A stretch of 64,000 nucleotides of DNA from a virus. Positions 1 to 8,436 of this stretch are shown here, in pieces. The notes under the pieces are model-generated. The model did not search any database, was not told the DNA's origin, and saw nothing but the letters and a program-made list of their open reading frames with translations. The translations under genes and the position numbers were made by a program. The first letter of the stretch is position 1; each line of letters opens with the position of its first letter. The DNA lies in the IMG/VR virus record IMGVR_UViG_3300032213_001813, positions 62,001-126,000 of that record. One strand, given 5' to 3'.

Positions 1-2
1 AG

Positions 3-1283
3 TTTAATATTGGCAATCGAACTATTTCAAAGGAGAATTTAGAAAAGTTATTTAAGGAAACCAATTATTCAGTATCATCAAATGGTGTAATGTATAGAAC
101 CGATAAGCCAGGCTGTATTCCTGATATTTTGGATTTGTGGTTTGACCAAAGGGTTGAATTCCGTAAGTTGGAAAAGAAATTTGGTGAAGCTGGTGATAAA
201 GAAAAATATGCATTCTATAAGAAAAGGCAGTTAGTTCAGAAAATTCTACTTAACTCACTATACGGAGTATTGGGATTACCTGCATTCCGTTTTTATGATG
301 TGGATAATGCTGAAGCTGTAACAACATCAGGTCAAACTGTAATTAAATCCACAGCTGATATGGCTAATATTAAATACAATAAAGAATTAGGAACTAAAGG
401 AGAGGATTTCAATATCTACATTGATACGGATTCGGTATTCTTTTCAGCAGTACCAATTCTAAACCATAGATATGAGGATTGGAAATCAGAAAACGATACT
501 GAAATTGCATTAAAAGTGGATGCTATTGCTGGTGAAACGCAAGATTTCTTAAATAACTTCTATGATATATTATCCGAAAAGGTATTCAAAGTAGATAAAA
601 CCAAACATCGTTTCCAAATCAAAAAGGAGTTTGTATCTAAATCAGGTATTTGGATTGCTAAAAAGAGATATGCACAATGGATTATTGCGGAAAATGGTAT
701 TCCGTGTGATAGATTGGATGTTAAAGGATTGGACGTAGTTCGTTCATCATATCCTGCCCAATTCCGTAAGTTTATGAGTGAGGTTTTGATTGATATTCTA
801 AGAGGTGTAGGTGAAGATGAAATGACGGATAAGATATATGATTTTAAGAAAGCATTATCGGAAATGGAAGTAGTATCTATCGCTAAGAATTCAGCAGTTA
901 AAGAGTTATCTAAATACATACCAAAGAAAAAGGATAATAGGGCAATGTTCCAATTCAATAGTGGAACTCCTGCACACGTTAAGGCAGCAATTGCACATAA
1001 CCAACTAATTGCTCACTTTAATATTCAAAAGTGTGAACCAATGAGAGATGGTGATAAAATTAAATGGGTGTATCTAAAACAAAATCCATATGGTTTAGAT
1101 GGGCTTGGATTTAAAGGTTACGAAGACCCAGACGAAATTATGGATTTGGTAAAAACTTACATTGATTACGATAAAATCTTTGAAAGGGAACTACTAAAGA
1201 AGTTAGAAGATTTCTATGGAGCATTGGGTTGGGGTGAAGTTCTTTCTTCACAAAAAACAGCTGAAAAGTTTTTCTCTTTTTAG
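3..1283 (+). CDS. 43: Family B DNA polymerase, C-terminal part (left-truncated)
   Basis: Replicative DNA polymerase of the T4 gp43 type; the reading frame is open to the left edge, so only the C-terminal polymerase region is present. The polymerase motif B is seen as KILLNSLYG (near nt 240-266) and the catalytic motif C as IDTDS (near nt 420-434), whose two Asp residues bind the catalytic metals. The thumb and C-terminal tail follow. It is followed directly by the sliding clamp gene under its own promoter, the same functional block as in T4-like phages. The internal ATG at 90 is not a likely start, because coding sequence continues upstream of it in the same frame. Confidence 0.93.
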   Translation, partial: FNIGNRTISKENLEKLFKETNYSVSSNGVMYRTDKPGCIPDILDLWFDQRVEFRKLEKKFGEAGDKEKYAFYKKRQLVQKILLNSLYGVLGLPAFRFYDVDNAEAVTTSGQTVIKSTADMANIKYNKELGTKGEDFNIYIDTDSVFFSAVPILNHRYEDWKSENDTEIALKVDAIAGETQDFLNNFYDILSEKVFKVDKTKHRFQIKKEFVSKSGIWIAKKRYAQWIIAENGIPCDRLDVKGLDVVRSSYPAQFRKFMSEVLIDILRGVGEDEMTDKIYDFKKALSEMEVVSIAKNSAVKELSKYIPKKKDNRAMFQFNSGTPAHVKAAIAHNQLIAHFNIQKCEPMRDGDKIKWVYLKQNPYGLDGLGFKGYEDPDEIMDLVKTYIDYDKIFERELLKKLEDFYGALGWGEVLSSQKTAEKFFSF

Positions 1284-1314
1284 TTGGAATATTCGGAAAA
1301 TATTCGTATCTTTG
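1284..1314 (+). promoter_or_regulatory. Bacteroidota-type promoter before the clamp gene
   Basis: TTG at 1284-1286, a 20-base spacer, then TATCTTTG at 1307-1314. This matches the Bacteroidota -33 (TTG) and -7 (TAnnTTTG) boxes. The leader to the ATG at 1355 is A-rich with no Shine-Dalgarno sequence, as is usual in that phylum. Confidence 0.8.
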
Positions 1315-1354
1315 TAAACGAATATAAAATAAATAAAACAATAAATAAACAATT

Positions 1355-2050
1355 ATGAACAGAAGCAAATTTGATGGTTTCGTTGGTCGTTACAACTTAG
1401 GTGGTGAGATTGAATCCGTTATGGTAAAATCCGATGATAATACATTATCGGTAAGAATGATTTCAGATGATAAAACTCTATTAGGTGATGTAAGTGTTGC
1501 AGAATCGGATTTTCCAAATGGTGAGTTTGGCATTTATACAACATCACAATTAAAAGGTTTGTTATCAGTATTAGGTGATGCTATCACTATTGAAGAAGTG
1601 ACTGGAGCATTAAAGTTTTCGGATAAGAAAACTAAAGTACAATATATGTTAGCTGCACCATCAGTTATCCCTGCGGTACCTGATTTGAAAGCACTTCCTC
1701 CATTTGATGCAGAAATTACATTAGATGATGATTTTGTAAATACATTTATCAAATCAAAAGGTGTGTTATCGGATGCGGATACATTTACATTTATTCACAA
1801 AGGTGGTAAGGGTGAGATTATTTTAGGATACTCTTCAATCAACTCCAACCGAATTTCATTGGATGTGGATTCAACTGCAACTAATGATATCGAACCAATT
1901 GCATTCTCTGCAAAGTATTTGAAAGCTATCTTAATGGCTAACAAAGGTTCTAAAACATCTTCATTGAAAATCTCTTCAAAAGGATTATCGCACGTATCAT
2001 TTACGGATGGAGATTATGTATCAAACTATTATCTTGTAGAGATTAAATAA
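1355..2050 (+). CDS. 45: DNA polymerase sliding clamp (T4 gp45-like)
   Basis: A 231-residue protein matching the size and layout of the T4 gp45 clamp, which forms a trimeric ring that tethers the polymerase to DNA. It shows the beta-rich clamp pattern, including a SLKISSKGLSHVSF segment near the C-terminus and the terminal YLVEIK strand. It sits directly between the polymerase and the clamp-loader genes and has its own host-type promoter, so it is probably expressed strongly and early. Identification rests on sequence style, length and neighbourhood; alternative functions are unlikely. Confidence 0.85.
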   Translation: MNRSKFDGFVGRYNLGGEIESVMVKSDDNTLSVRMISDDKTLLGDVSVAESDFPNGEFGIYTTSQLKGLLSVLGDAITIEEVTGALKFSDKKTKVQYMLAAPSVIPAVPDLKALPPFDAEITLDDDFVNTFIKSKGVLSDADTFTFIHKGGKGEIILGYSSINSNRISLDVDSTATNDIEPIAFSAKYLKAILMANKGSKTSSLKISSKGLSHVSFTDGDYVSNYYLVEIK

Positions 2051-2051
2051 G

Positions 2052-2231
2052 ATGGCAAATCAGCACTATACTGTACTTGAAGAACCACAAATACTAATAG
2101 ATGATTATCTTTATGTTTGTGAGGAATGGGATATGAACTTGAAAGAGTTCCTTGTAAAGAATGCTGGTAAAGAACTTTATATCTACGGACCATCAATAGT
2201 AACTAATAAAATTGTAGCAATCGTAAAATAA
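2052..2231 (+). CDS. Small hypothetical protein (59 aa)
   Basis: A short ATG-to-TAA frame that begins one base after the clamp stop codon and fills the gap before the next gene, so it is very probably a real gene of the same operon. It is acidic and shows no motif that I recognise. Starts MANQHYTVLEE and ends IVAIVK. Confidence 0.6.
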   Translation: MANQHYTVLEEPQILIDDYLYVCEEWDMNLKEFLVKNAGKELYIYGPSIVTNKIVAIVK

Positions 2232-2237
2232 TATAAT

Positions 2238-3452
2238 ATGAGCTTTTGGGATAGTGAACCGGAGAAACCTGTATTTGACTTTGATAGAGAGAAGGCAAAT
2301 CTAATAGAAAATATGGATTACCTACTTACTATGAGTGTGGAGGAACAAACTCTATACAAAAAATGGGTAGAATTACAGGGAGATACAATGATTAAGGATA
2401 AATCTCTCATAGCTTCATATTACGATTCTCAATGGAAACCAACTGATATCAACAATAAGGAGCTAACGATAAAAGAAATTGAATCGTTAGACCCTTACGT
2501 TGAGATTGTAGATGATAATCCAAAAGAATCTACTAAATGGGCACAAATCCGTAGGATGATTCACACAATGGATTTTACAGCAAACCCTGGCAGAAATGTT
2601 AAGATTAATGTGAAAGATAGAGTGAGTGGAAAGTTGTTGGGACAGATTTCATTGGCATCTGATGTTACTTCAATGGGTGTTAGAGATAAATTCATTGGTT
2701 GGAGTAAAGATAATAAATTTGTGGATGGTAAGTTAAACCATACTACAATCGCATCTACTATCGTATGTACACAACCATTAGGATATAATTTCTTAGGTGG
2801 TAAGTTGGTTGCTATGATGACTACTGTTCCGGAGGTTAGAAATCATTGGAAAACAAAATATGGTCAAACTCTTATAGCAGTTGGTACAACATCACTTTAT
2901 GGTATTCACTCACAATATAATGGTATTCCACTTTTTAAAACATTAGGAGAATCAGCTGGTAAGATTAGTTTGAAGCCAGAGGATAAGTTTTATGACCCGT
3001 GGCATCATTGGTTAAAGGAGAACAGAGCAGAATGGTATAAGCAAAATATATCAGATGAAAGAGCTCGTAATGGTGCTAATATGGGTTATGAAGCTAATGG
3101 ACCTGTAAGTGGTATTAAACAAAAGATATTAGGTCAAATCTTCAAAGAGTGTGGTATCAAAGCAAACGAATACCATCACGGATTTAAGAGGGGTGTATAT
3201 CTTGCTATGATGTATGAGAACGGAAGAGAGTTTTTATGTAAGCAAATTGAAGAGGATGCGTTGATATTAAAACCTAAATTTGAGCAAGGTATCGATTACA
3301 TTAACAAATGGTGGAAGAAGCATGCTATTAGTAGATACTCTAAGTTGTATGATGAAGGTAGAATTAAACCCGAACATTTATTCTATATTGAAGGTATCGG
3401 AATGGGTTGGGATGAATTCAAAGCAAAATATTTAAAAGAAGTAGGAAGATAA
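2238..3452 (+). CDS. DUF4338 / DruA-like protein
   Basis: A 404-residue protein whose central part (about residues 125-240) resembles the DUF4338 domain also found in DruA of the Druantia defence system: a GKLLGQISLASD strand, an RDKFIGW turn, an LGGKLVAMM segment, then HWKTKYGQ and a VGTTSLYG turn where DruA has a Gly-Thr-x-Tyr element. The C-terminal third, rich in Trp, His and Lys, is not recognised. It lies in the replication block between clamp and dUTPase, so a DNA-related housekeeping role is more likely than defence. The family call is from memory of the motif pattern and is moderate. Confidence 0.5.
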   Translation: MSFWDSEPEKPVFDFDREKANLIENMDYLLTMSVEEQTLYKKWVELQGDTMIKDKSLIASYYDSQWKPTDINNKELTIKEIESLDPYVEIVDDNPKESTKWAQIRRMIHTMDFTANPGRNVKINVKDRVSGKLLGQISLASDVTSMGVRDKFIGWSKDNKFVDGKLNHTTIASTIVCTQPLGYNFLGGKLVAMMTTVPEVRNHWKTKYGQTLIAVGTTSLYGIHSQYNGIPLFKTLGESAGKISLKPEDKFYDPWHHWLKENRAEWYKQNISDERARNGANMGYEANGPVSGIKQKILGQIFKECGIKANEYHHGFKRGVYLAMMYENGREFLCKQIEEDALILKPKFEQGIDYINKWWKKHAISRYSKLYDEGRIKPEHLFYIEGIGMGWDEFKAKYLKEVGR

Positions 3453-3775
3453 TGGGAAAACAATTAGAGTTATTTGAGGATATTGAATATTCTCCAAAAC
3501 AATCAATCAATATAAAACAACCAAATAAATACGAAGAGTGTGAGTGGTGTTTTCAATTTGATGATAACCAACCACAAGTATTTGCATGGACTGATGAAAA
3601 TATGGGTGATGATGAACCACAAGTTCAATTCACTATATCTAATAATGAACATTCAAATATAACATTTACCCATAATGATGGGAAGGTGTTTAAGATATTT
3701 GCAAGAGAGATGACAGAGAAAGGTAGAGAAATGCAACAAAAACAAAAATTATTTACACATGAAAGTAAAAATTAA
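3452..3775 (+). CDS. Hypothetical protein (107 aa)
   Basis: Starts on the last base of the previous stop codon and overlaps the dUTPase start by 17 bases, so it is translationally coupled to both. The N-terminus MGKQLELFEDIEY is followed by a compact acidic domain containing CEWCFQFDD, possibly beta-rich. No family is recognised. Confidence 0.65.
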   Translation: MGKQLELFEDIEYSPKQSINIKQPNKYEECEWCFQFDDNQPQVFAWTDENMGDDEPQVQFTISNNEHSNITFTHNDGKVFKIFAREMTEKGREMQQKQKLFTHESKN

Positions 3776-4184
3776 AAAAGTACATCCTGATGCGGTAAAA
3801 CCAAAATACGCAAAAGAAAGTGATGCTGGGATGGATTTGGTAGCAACATCTATTATAGAAAATACATCATTTCAAATAACATATGGGTTGGGTATTGCAA
3901 TGGAGATACCTGATGGAATGGTTGGATTAGTTTTTCCTCGTTCATCTATACGAAACACCGAATTGATATTAAGTAATTCAGTTGGCGTTATTGATGCTGG
4001 ATATAGGGGAGAATTACAAGCAACTTTTAATAAGTTGAATGGGTTGGATTCTATTGCATATAATGTGGGAGATAGAATTGCACAAATAATAATCGTACCA
4101 CACCCAATTGTTCAGATTGTAGAGGTAGATGAATTAAGTGAAAGTAAGAGAGGTATCGGTGGATTTGGTAGTACAGGTAAATAA
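3759..4184 (+). CDS. dut: dUTPase (dUTP diphosphatase)
   Basis: Trimeric dUTPase that hydrolyses dUTP to dUMP and diphosphate, keeping uracil out of DNA and feeding thymidylate synthesis. All five family motifs are visible: DAGMDL (22-27), PRSSI (60-64), GVIDAGYRGE (76-85), GDRIAQIII (104-112) and RGIGGFGSTGK (131-141). The length of 141 residues is normal. It overlaps the preceding gene and is followed after six bases by the clamp loader gene. Confidence 0.97.
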   Translation: MKVKIKKVHPDAVKPKYAKESDAGMDLVATSIIENTSFQITYGLGIAMEIPDGMVGLVFPRSSIRNTELILSNSVGVIDAGYRGELQATFNKLNGLDSIAYNVGDRIAQIIIVPHPIVQIVEVDELSESKRGIGGFGSTGK

Positions 4185-4190
4185 AATAAT

Positions 4191-5135
4191 ATGTCTTTTA
4201 TAGAACAAACAAAAGAAAAAGTAAACAATAGCTTATGGGTAGAAAAATATCGCCCATCTAAGTTATCGGAGTATGTAGGTAATGACCACCTAAAAGCCAA
4301 AGTAGAAGGTTATTTAGAAAGTGGAGATGTACCACATTTGTTATTGTATGGTAGAGCTGGTACTGGTAAAACCACATTAGCAAAGTTAATCGTAAATTCA
4401 ATTGAATGTGATTATATGATTATCAACGCATCATCGGAGAACAACGTAGATACAGTCCGTAACAAAGTAACCAACTTTGCATCTTCTATGGGATTCAAAC
4501 CATTTAAGATTATCATTTTGGATGAGTTTGATTATATGACTCACAACGCACAGGCAATCTTGCGTAATTTAATGGAAACATTCTCAGCACACTGCCGATT
4601 CATTCTAACGTGTAACTATGTGGAGAAGGTAATTGAACCTATCCAAAGTAGATGCCAAACATTCCAAATCATCCCACCTACAAAGAAAGATGTGGCAATC
4701 CAAATCAGTAACATCTTAAAAGCTGAAGAGATTGAGTTTGATATTAAGGATTTAGTACCTATCATAGATGCTGCATATCCTGATATTCGTAAGGTTATCA
4801 ATACTTGCCAACTTAACTCTAACAAAGGAAAGTTGAAAGTAGATGTTCAGAATCTATTAGAAAACGATTACAAAATCAAAGTATTGGATATCTTAAAATC
4901 TAATGATGATAAGAGAAACAAATATATGAATGTGAGACAGGCATTAATTGATTCAAAGGTATCTGATTTTACGGAACTATACACTTTACTATATGATAAA
5001 GTGGAAGAATATGCTGGAGAAAATACCGCTAATGTAATTCTTTTATTAGGAGATGGTGCTTATAAATCAGCATTGGTAATTGATAAAGAAATAACTGCGG
5101 CAGCAACACTTATACAAATATTAAACGCAATTTAA
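4191..5135 (+). CDS. 44: Clamp loader large subunit (T4 gp44-like AAA+ ATPase)
   Basis: ATPase subunit that opens the sliding clamp and loads it at primer ends. The 314-residue protein has Walker A GRAGTGKT (54-61), Walker B with DEFD (111-114) instead of the commoner DExD/H form, and the clamp-loader SRC motif with the arginine finger at 153-155. The N-terminal WVEKYRPSKLSEYVG is the classical RFC/gp44 opening. The gp62-like partner follows after a small zinc-ribbon gene. Confidence 0.95.
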   Translation: MSFIEQTKEKVNNSLWVEKYRPSKLSEYVGNDHLKAKVEGYLESGDVPHLLLYGRAGTGKTTLAKLIVNSIECDYMIINASSENNVDTVRNKVTNFASSMGFKPFKIIILDEFDYMTHNAQAILRNLMETFSAHCRFILTCNYVEKVIEPIQSRCQTFQIIPPTKKDVAIQISNILKAEEIEFDIKDLVPIIDAAYPDIRKVINTCQLNSNKGKLKVDVQNLLENDYKIKVLDILKSNDDKRNKYMNVRQALIDSKVSDFTELYTLLYDKVEEYAGENTANVILLLGDGAYKSALVIDKEITAAATLIQILNAI

Positions 5136-5136
5136 A

Positions 5137-5397
5137 ATGGCAGGAATTATAGGAGCAGATGGTAAAGCATTAACACCACAAGAAGATGCACCATTGGATT
5201 TAACAAAAACAAACCCAATCGAATGTAAAGGTTGTGGTGGTGAGGTTTTTGTACAAGGGTTTTCATTTCGTAAAACATCTAAATTATTGACAGGTGGTAC
5301 TGAAGATGAGGTTATTCCAATCGAAGTATTTTTATGTGGAGATTGTGGTGAGTTGTTAAATGAATTATTACCAAAAGGATTAAAGGTAGAAGAATAA
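5137..5397 (+). CDS. Small zinc-ribbon protein between clamp-loader genes
   Basis: An 86-residue protein with CKGCGG near residue 30 and CGDCGE near residue 70, a four-Cys zinc ribbon with a long beta insert between the pairs. It sits between the gp44-like and gp62-like genes, sharing close spacing with both. A role in the replisome or in late transcription through the clamp is possible but is inference from position only. Confidence 0.7.
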   Translation: MAGIIGADGKALTPQEDAPLDLTKTNPIECKGCGGEVFVQGFSFRKTSKLLTGGTEDEVIPIEVFLCGDCGELLNELLPKGLKVEE

Positions 5398-5846
5398 TGG
5401 CAAAAGGATTGTTTGATTACATTAAGGCAATTACTAATGAACAAGACCCTAACTTTTGGGATACATTGGATGAATCGGATAAAAAAGGATGGAGTACCTA
5501 TATGGTAATTCGTTATATGACAATGAATCCCCAATGGGTAGAGTTAATAGCTGATGTACAGCCATATCTTCAGGAAGCACCACCAAAAGCAGTTTATAAA
5601 GCATTGATTGGATTACTACCAAAGAGTAGAACTTTCTTAAAATATATGAAAGCAGCTTCTTCGGAGAAGTATGAGGATTGGTTGGTTAAGTTAGTAATGC
5701 GAAAGTACGAAGTATCTGATACGGAAGCGGAAGAGTATCTTAAAATACTATATTCAACCAAAACAGGCAAAGAGCATATAAAAGAGATTGCAGAAATGTA
5801 TGGAACTGACCCTAAAATTATAACAAAATTAAAATTAGGGATTTAG
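5397..5846 (+). CDS. 62: Clamp loader small subunit (T4 gp62-like)
   Basis: A 149-residue, mostly helical protein in the gp62 position after gp44. The segment WLVKLVMRKYEVSDTEAEEY (residues about 96-115) resembles the T4 gp62 stretch around IIKLLAKRYQVNTNDA. The family is poorly conserved, so the call rests on this segment, on length (T4 gp62 is 187 residues) and on position. Its start overlaps the previous stop. Confidence 0.7.
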   Translation: MAKGLFDYIKAITNEQDPNFWDTLDESDKKGWSTYMVIRYMTMNPQWVELIADVQPYLQEAPPKAVYKALIGLLPKSRTFLKYMKAASSEKYEDWLVKLVMRKYEVSDTEAEEYLKILYSTKTGKEHIKEIAEMYGTDPKIITKLKLGI

Positions 5847-5877
5847 TAGGAATTATCAACATTTTTACATATCTTTG
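5847..5877 (+). promoter_or_regulatory. Host-type promoter before the nuclease gene
   Basis: TATCTTTG at 5870-5877 with TAG (in place of TTG) at 5847-5849, keeping the 20-base spacer. The same TAGGAA variant of the upstream box recurs at 52082 and 63969. Confidence 0.65.
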
Positions 5878-5893
5878 TATATAAATAAAAAAT

Positions 5894-6760
5894 ATGGCTA
5901 GAGTTAGTTTTTCTCAATATGGTATGTGGAGTTCTTGCCCACAACAATACAAATTGAATTACATAGACAAGTTAGGAGAGAGTTCATCTAACATTCACAC
6001 AATTTTCGGCAGCAGCATGCACGAAACAATCCAACACTACCTTTCGGTGATGTATGGTGTTTCTAAAAAGCAAGCAGATGAAATCAATGTGGATAAACTC
6101 TTATTGGAGAGAATGAGAGAAAACTACAAAGTAGAGGTAGAGAAGATGAGTGAGGGAACACCTTGTTCGCAGGAGGAGTTGGAAGAGTTTTTTGGTGATG
6201 GTAGACGTATTTTAGAATGGTTTATGAAACATATCGGAAAGTTCTACTCTAAATCAGGATATGAATTAGTTGGTATTGAGATTCCATTAAATAAAGAGAT
6301 TAAGAAGGGTGTACATTTCATTGGTTATATTGATATTGTATTAAAAGATATTGCGGAGAACGCAATCGTAATCATTGACTTAAAGACCTCTACAATGGGG
6401 TGGAATAAGTATCAAAAGGAAGATAGATTAAAGAACTCACAAATTCTATTATATAAGAAATACTATTCTGAATTGTTTAATATACCATTAACAAAAATCA
6501 GAGTAGAGTTCCAAATCATGCGTAGGAAACTTCCTGAAGATTCACCATATCCTGTCCCTCGTATTTCAAAACACATTCCACCAAATGGTTCTCCATCGGT
6601 AAACAAAGTGTATGATGAATTTATGAGTTTCATTGATATTGTGTTTGATGATGAAGGTAACTTTAGAGATATTCCGTATCCAAAAGTACCAGGCAACGCT
6701 AAAAAGAATTGCAAATGGTGTGAGTTCTCTGTTAGGGGATTGTGTGATGGTAAACCTTAA
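5894..6760 (+). CDS. PD-(D/E)XK nuclease with Fe-S cysteines (Cas4/AddB-like)
   Basis: RecB-family nuclease. The catalytic core is visible as an early His in SSMHETIQ, an Asp in GYIDIV, and IIDLKTS providing the Asp-x-Lys pair. One Cys at residue 15 (SSCPQQY) and a C-terminal C273-x2-C276-x7-C284 cluster match the four-cysteine iron-sulfur site of Cas4 and AddB type exonucleases. Its place next to the replisome, with its own host-type promoter, suggests a role in DNA recombination, repair or host DNA degradation. No CRISPR genes are nearby, so it is not evidence of CRISPR. Confidence 0.88.
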   Translation: MARVSFSQYGMWSSCPQQYKLNYIDKLGESSSNIHTIFGSSMHETIQHYLSVMYGVSKKQADEINVDKLLLERMRENYKVEVEKMSEGTPCSQEELEEFFGDGRRILEWFMKHIGKFYSKSGYELVGIEIPLNKEIKKGVHFIGYIDIVLKDIAENAIVIIDLKTSTMGWNKYQKEDRLKNSQILLYKKYYSELFNIPLTKIRVEFQIMRRKLPEDSPYPVPRISKHIPPNGSPSVNKVYDEFMSFIDIVFDDEGNFRDIPYPKVPGNAKKNCKWCEFSVRGLCDGKP

Positions 6761-6787
6761 TCCATAATTTTTCGTTTTTTTAAAATG

Positions 6788-6800
6788 TTTATATTTATAT
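6788..6800 (+). promoter_or_regulatory. Candidate phage-specific promoter motif
   Basis: TTTATATTTATAT, 26 bases before the ATG at 6827. One of about ten copies found just upstream of genes, mostly virion-type; see findings. Confidence 0.5.
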
Positions 6801-6826
6801 ATACAAATATATAAAACGAAATAACT

Positions 6827-7030
6827 ATGGGTCAAAATGAAAACACAAAACTGACAACCGTAAAAATTTTGAAAGATGTGTATTCAAGTTTCAAAAAAGT
6901 ATCATTTGATTCCGATGTAACACTACAAAAGCTAGTTAATAGAACTGTGGAAAGATATGTTAGAGATGATGATTTCAGAAACGAAATGAATGAGTACTTA
7001 CAACTTCAAATAAGCGGTTCACAATTTTAA
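6827..7030 (+). CDS. Small ribbon-helix-helix-like DNA-binding protein
   Basis: A 67-residue protein with the pattern of a ribbon-helix-helix fold: a short strand (TTVKILK), helix one (VYSSFKKVSFD) and helix two (TLQKLVNRTVERYV). Such proteins act as dimeric transcription regulators. It is preceded by a candidate phage promoter and followed by glycosyltransferase genes. A regulatory role is inferred from the fold only. Confidence 0.65.
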   Translation: MGQNENTKLTTVKILKDVYSSFKKVSFDSDVTLQKLVNRTVERYVRDDDFRNEMNEYLQLQISGSQF

Positions 7031-7047
7031 AAATTATTAAATAAGTT

Positions 7048-8433
7048 ATGGCAAAAAAGAAAAAGATTTTATTACTATCCGATGACTTAAGAATGGCAAG
7101 TGGTATTGCTACAATGTCAAAAGAGTTAGTATTAGGAACGGTAGATAAATACGATTGGTTTCAGGTAGGAGCCGCAATCAATCACCCCGATGCTGGGAAA
7201 ATATTAGATGTAAGTGAAGATATTCGTAAAAACTATGGTGTAGCGGATGCCAATGTTAAGATTCTTCCTTGGAATGGTTATGGTAATGCGGATTTAATCC
7301 GTCAACTGATTAACACCGAACAACCCGATGCTATTCTACACTTTACTGACCCTCGTTATTGGACTTGGTTGTATGATATAGAGCATGAGATTAGACAGAA
7401 TGTTCCACTTTTATTCTACGCAATTTGGGATGATTTACCTGACCCATTATACAATCGTAACTTCTATGAAAGTTCAGATTGGATTGGTTGCATCTCTCGT
7501 CAAACTTATGGTATTATCAAACGTTTATCTGCATTAGATGATAAACCAACTTGGAAACCTAAAGCAGATTGGCAGGTAGGTTATGTACCACATGGTATTA
7601 ACTCAAACATTTACAAACCTGCGGATGTACCTGATGAGTTCCGTAATAAAATCTTAAAAGGTAAGGAGTACGATTTTGTATTATATTGGTCAAATCGTAA
7701 CATCAGAAGAAAACAACCAGCAGATGTAATCCATGCATTCAAAGTATTTTGTGATAAGATTGGTAAAGAGAAAGCTGAAAGGGTTTGTTTACTAATGCAT
7801 ACACAACCTGTGGATGAAAACGGAACTGATTTACCAGCAGTAGTTGATGCAATTGCACCTGAATACAACATTGTATTTTCAGATAGTAGATTATCGGTAG
7901 AAGAACTTAATCTTCTTTACAATATGGCAGATTGTACTATTAACATAGCAAACAACGAAGGATTCGGATTAGCAACTGCAGAATCGGTAGTAGCTGGAAC
8001 ACCAATCATTGTAAACGTAACTGGTGGATTGCAGGACCAATGTGGATTTAAATTAGATGGTAAATATCTAACGCATGAAGATTATATTAAGATTGGTTCA
8101 CTTCACCAATGGAGAGAGTGGGAAGGTAAGTTAGAGCATGGTGATTGGGCATATCCAATTTGGAGTAGAGCATTGGCATTAGCTGGTTCAGTACCAACTC
8201 CATACATTTGGGATGATAGAGTTGATAACTACGAAGTTGCGGAAGTAATTGAGAAAGTTTACAACACACCAAAACCTGAACGGAAAGCTGCCGGTTTAAG
8301 AGGTAGAGAAGAATTTTTAGGAAATATGGGATTATCTCATACAAATATGTGTGATACATTAGTAGAAGGTATAGAAACTACATTCGAAAATTGGAAACCA
8401 AGAGAAAGATTTGAAGTATTTAAAATTAAATAA
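7048..8433 (+). CDS. GT-B glycosyltransferase (GT4/group 1 type)
   Basis: A 461-residue glycosyltransferase. The C-terminal domain carries the E-x7-E region as NEGFGLATAESVVAGTP and a sugar-nucleotide loop GGLQDQ, typical of group 1 retaining transferases. The N-terminal domain begins with a Rossmann-like strand (KILLLSDD). It is followed after three bases by a second GT-B gene, so the two may act in sequence, perhaps glycosylating a virion protein such as the collagen-like protein downstream. The acceptor cannot be seen. Confidence 0.87.
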   Translation: MAKKKKILLLSDDLRMASGIATMSKELVLGTVDKYDWFQVGAAINHPDAGKILDVSEDIRKNYGVADANVKILPWNGYGNADLIRQLINTEQPDAILHFTDPRYWTWLYDIEHEIRQNVPLLFYAIWDDLPDPLYNRNFYESSDWIGCISRQTYGIIKRLSALDDKPTWKPKADWQVGYVPHGINSNIYKPADVPDEFRNKILKGKEYDFVLYWSNRNIRRKQPADVIHAFKVFCDKIGKEKAERVCLLMHTQPVDENGTDLPAVVDAIAPEYNIVFSDSRLSVEELNLLYNMADCTINIANNEGFGLATAESVVAGTPIIVNVTGGLQDQCGFKLDGKYLTHEDYIKIGSLHQWREWEGKLEHGDWAYPIWSRALALAGSVPTPYIWDDRVDNYEVAEVIEKVYNTPKPERKAAGLRGREEFLGNMGLSHTNMCDTLVEGIETTFENWKPRERFEVFKIK

Positions 8434-8436
8434 GTT

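Noticed and set aside
560-958. 132-residue minus-strand frame within the polymerase gene
   Set aside because: It lies wholly inside a well-supported gene and its residues (Leu/Ser/Ile-rich) reflect the complementary strand.
5894-6760. Cas4-like nuclease as a sign of a phage CRISPR system
   Set aside because: No cas1, cas2 or repeat array is visible; such nucleases are common in phages for recombination.
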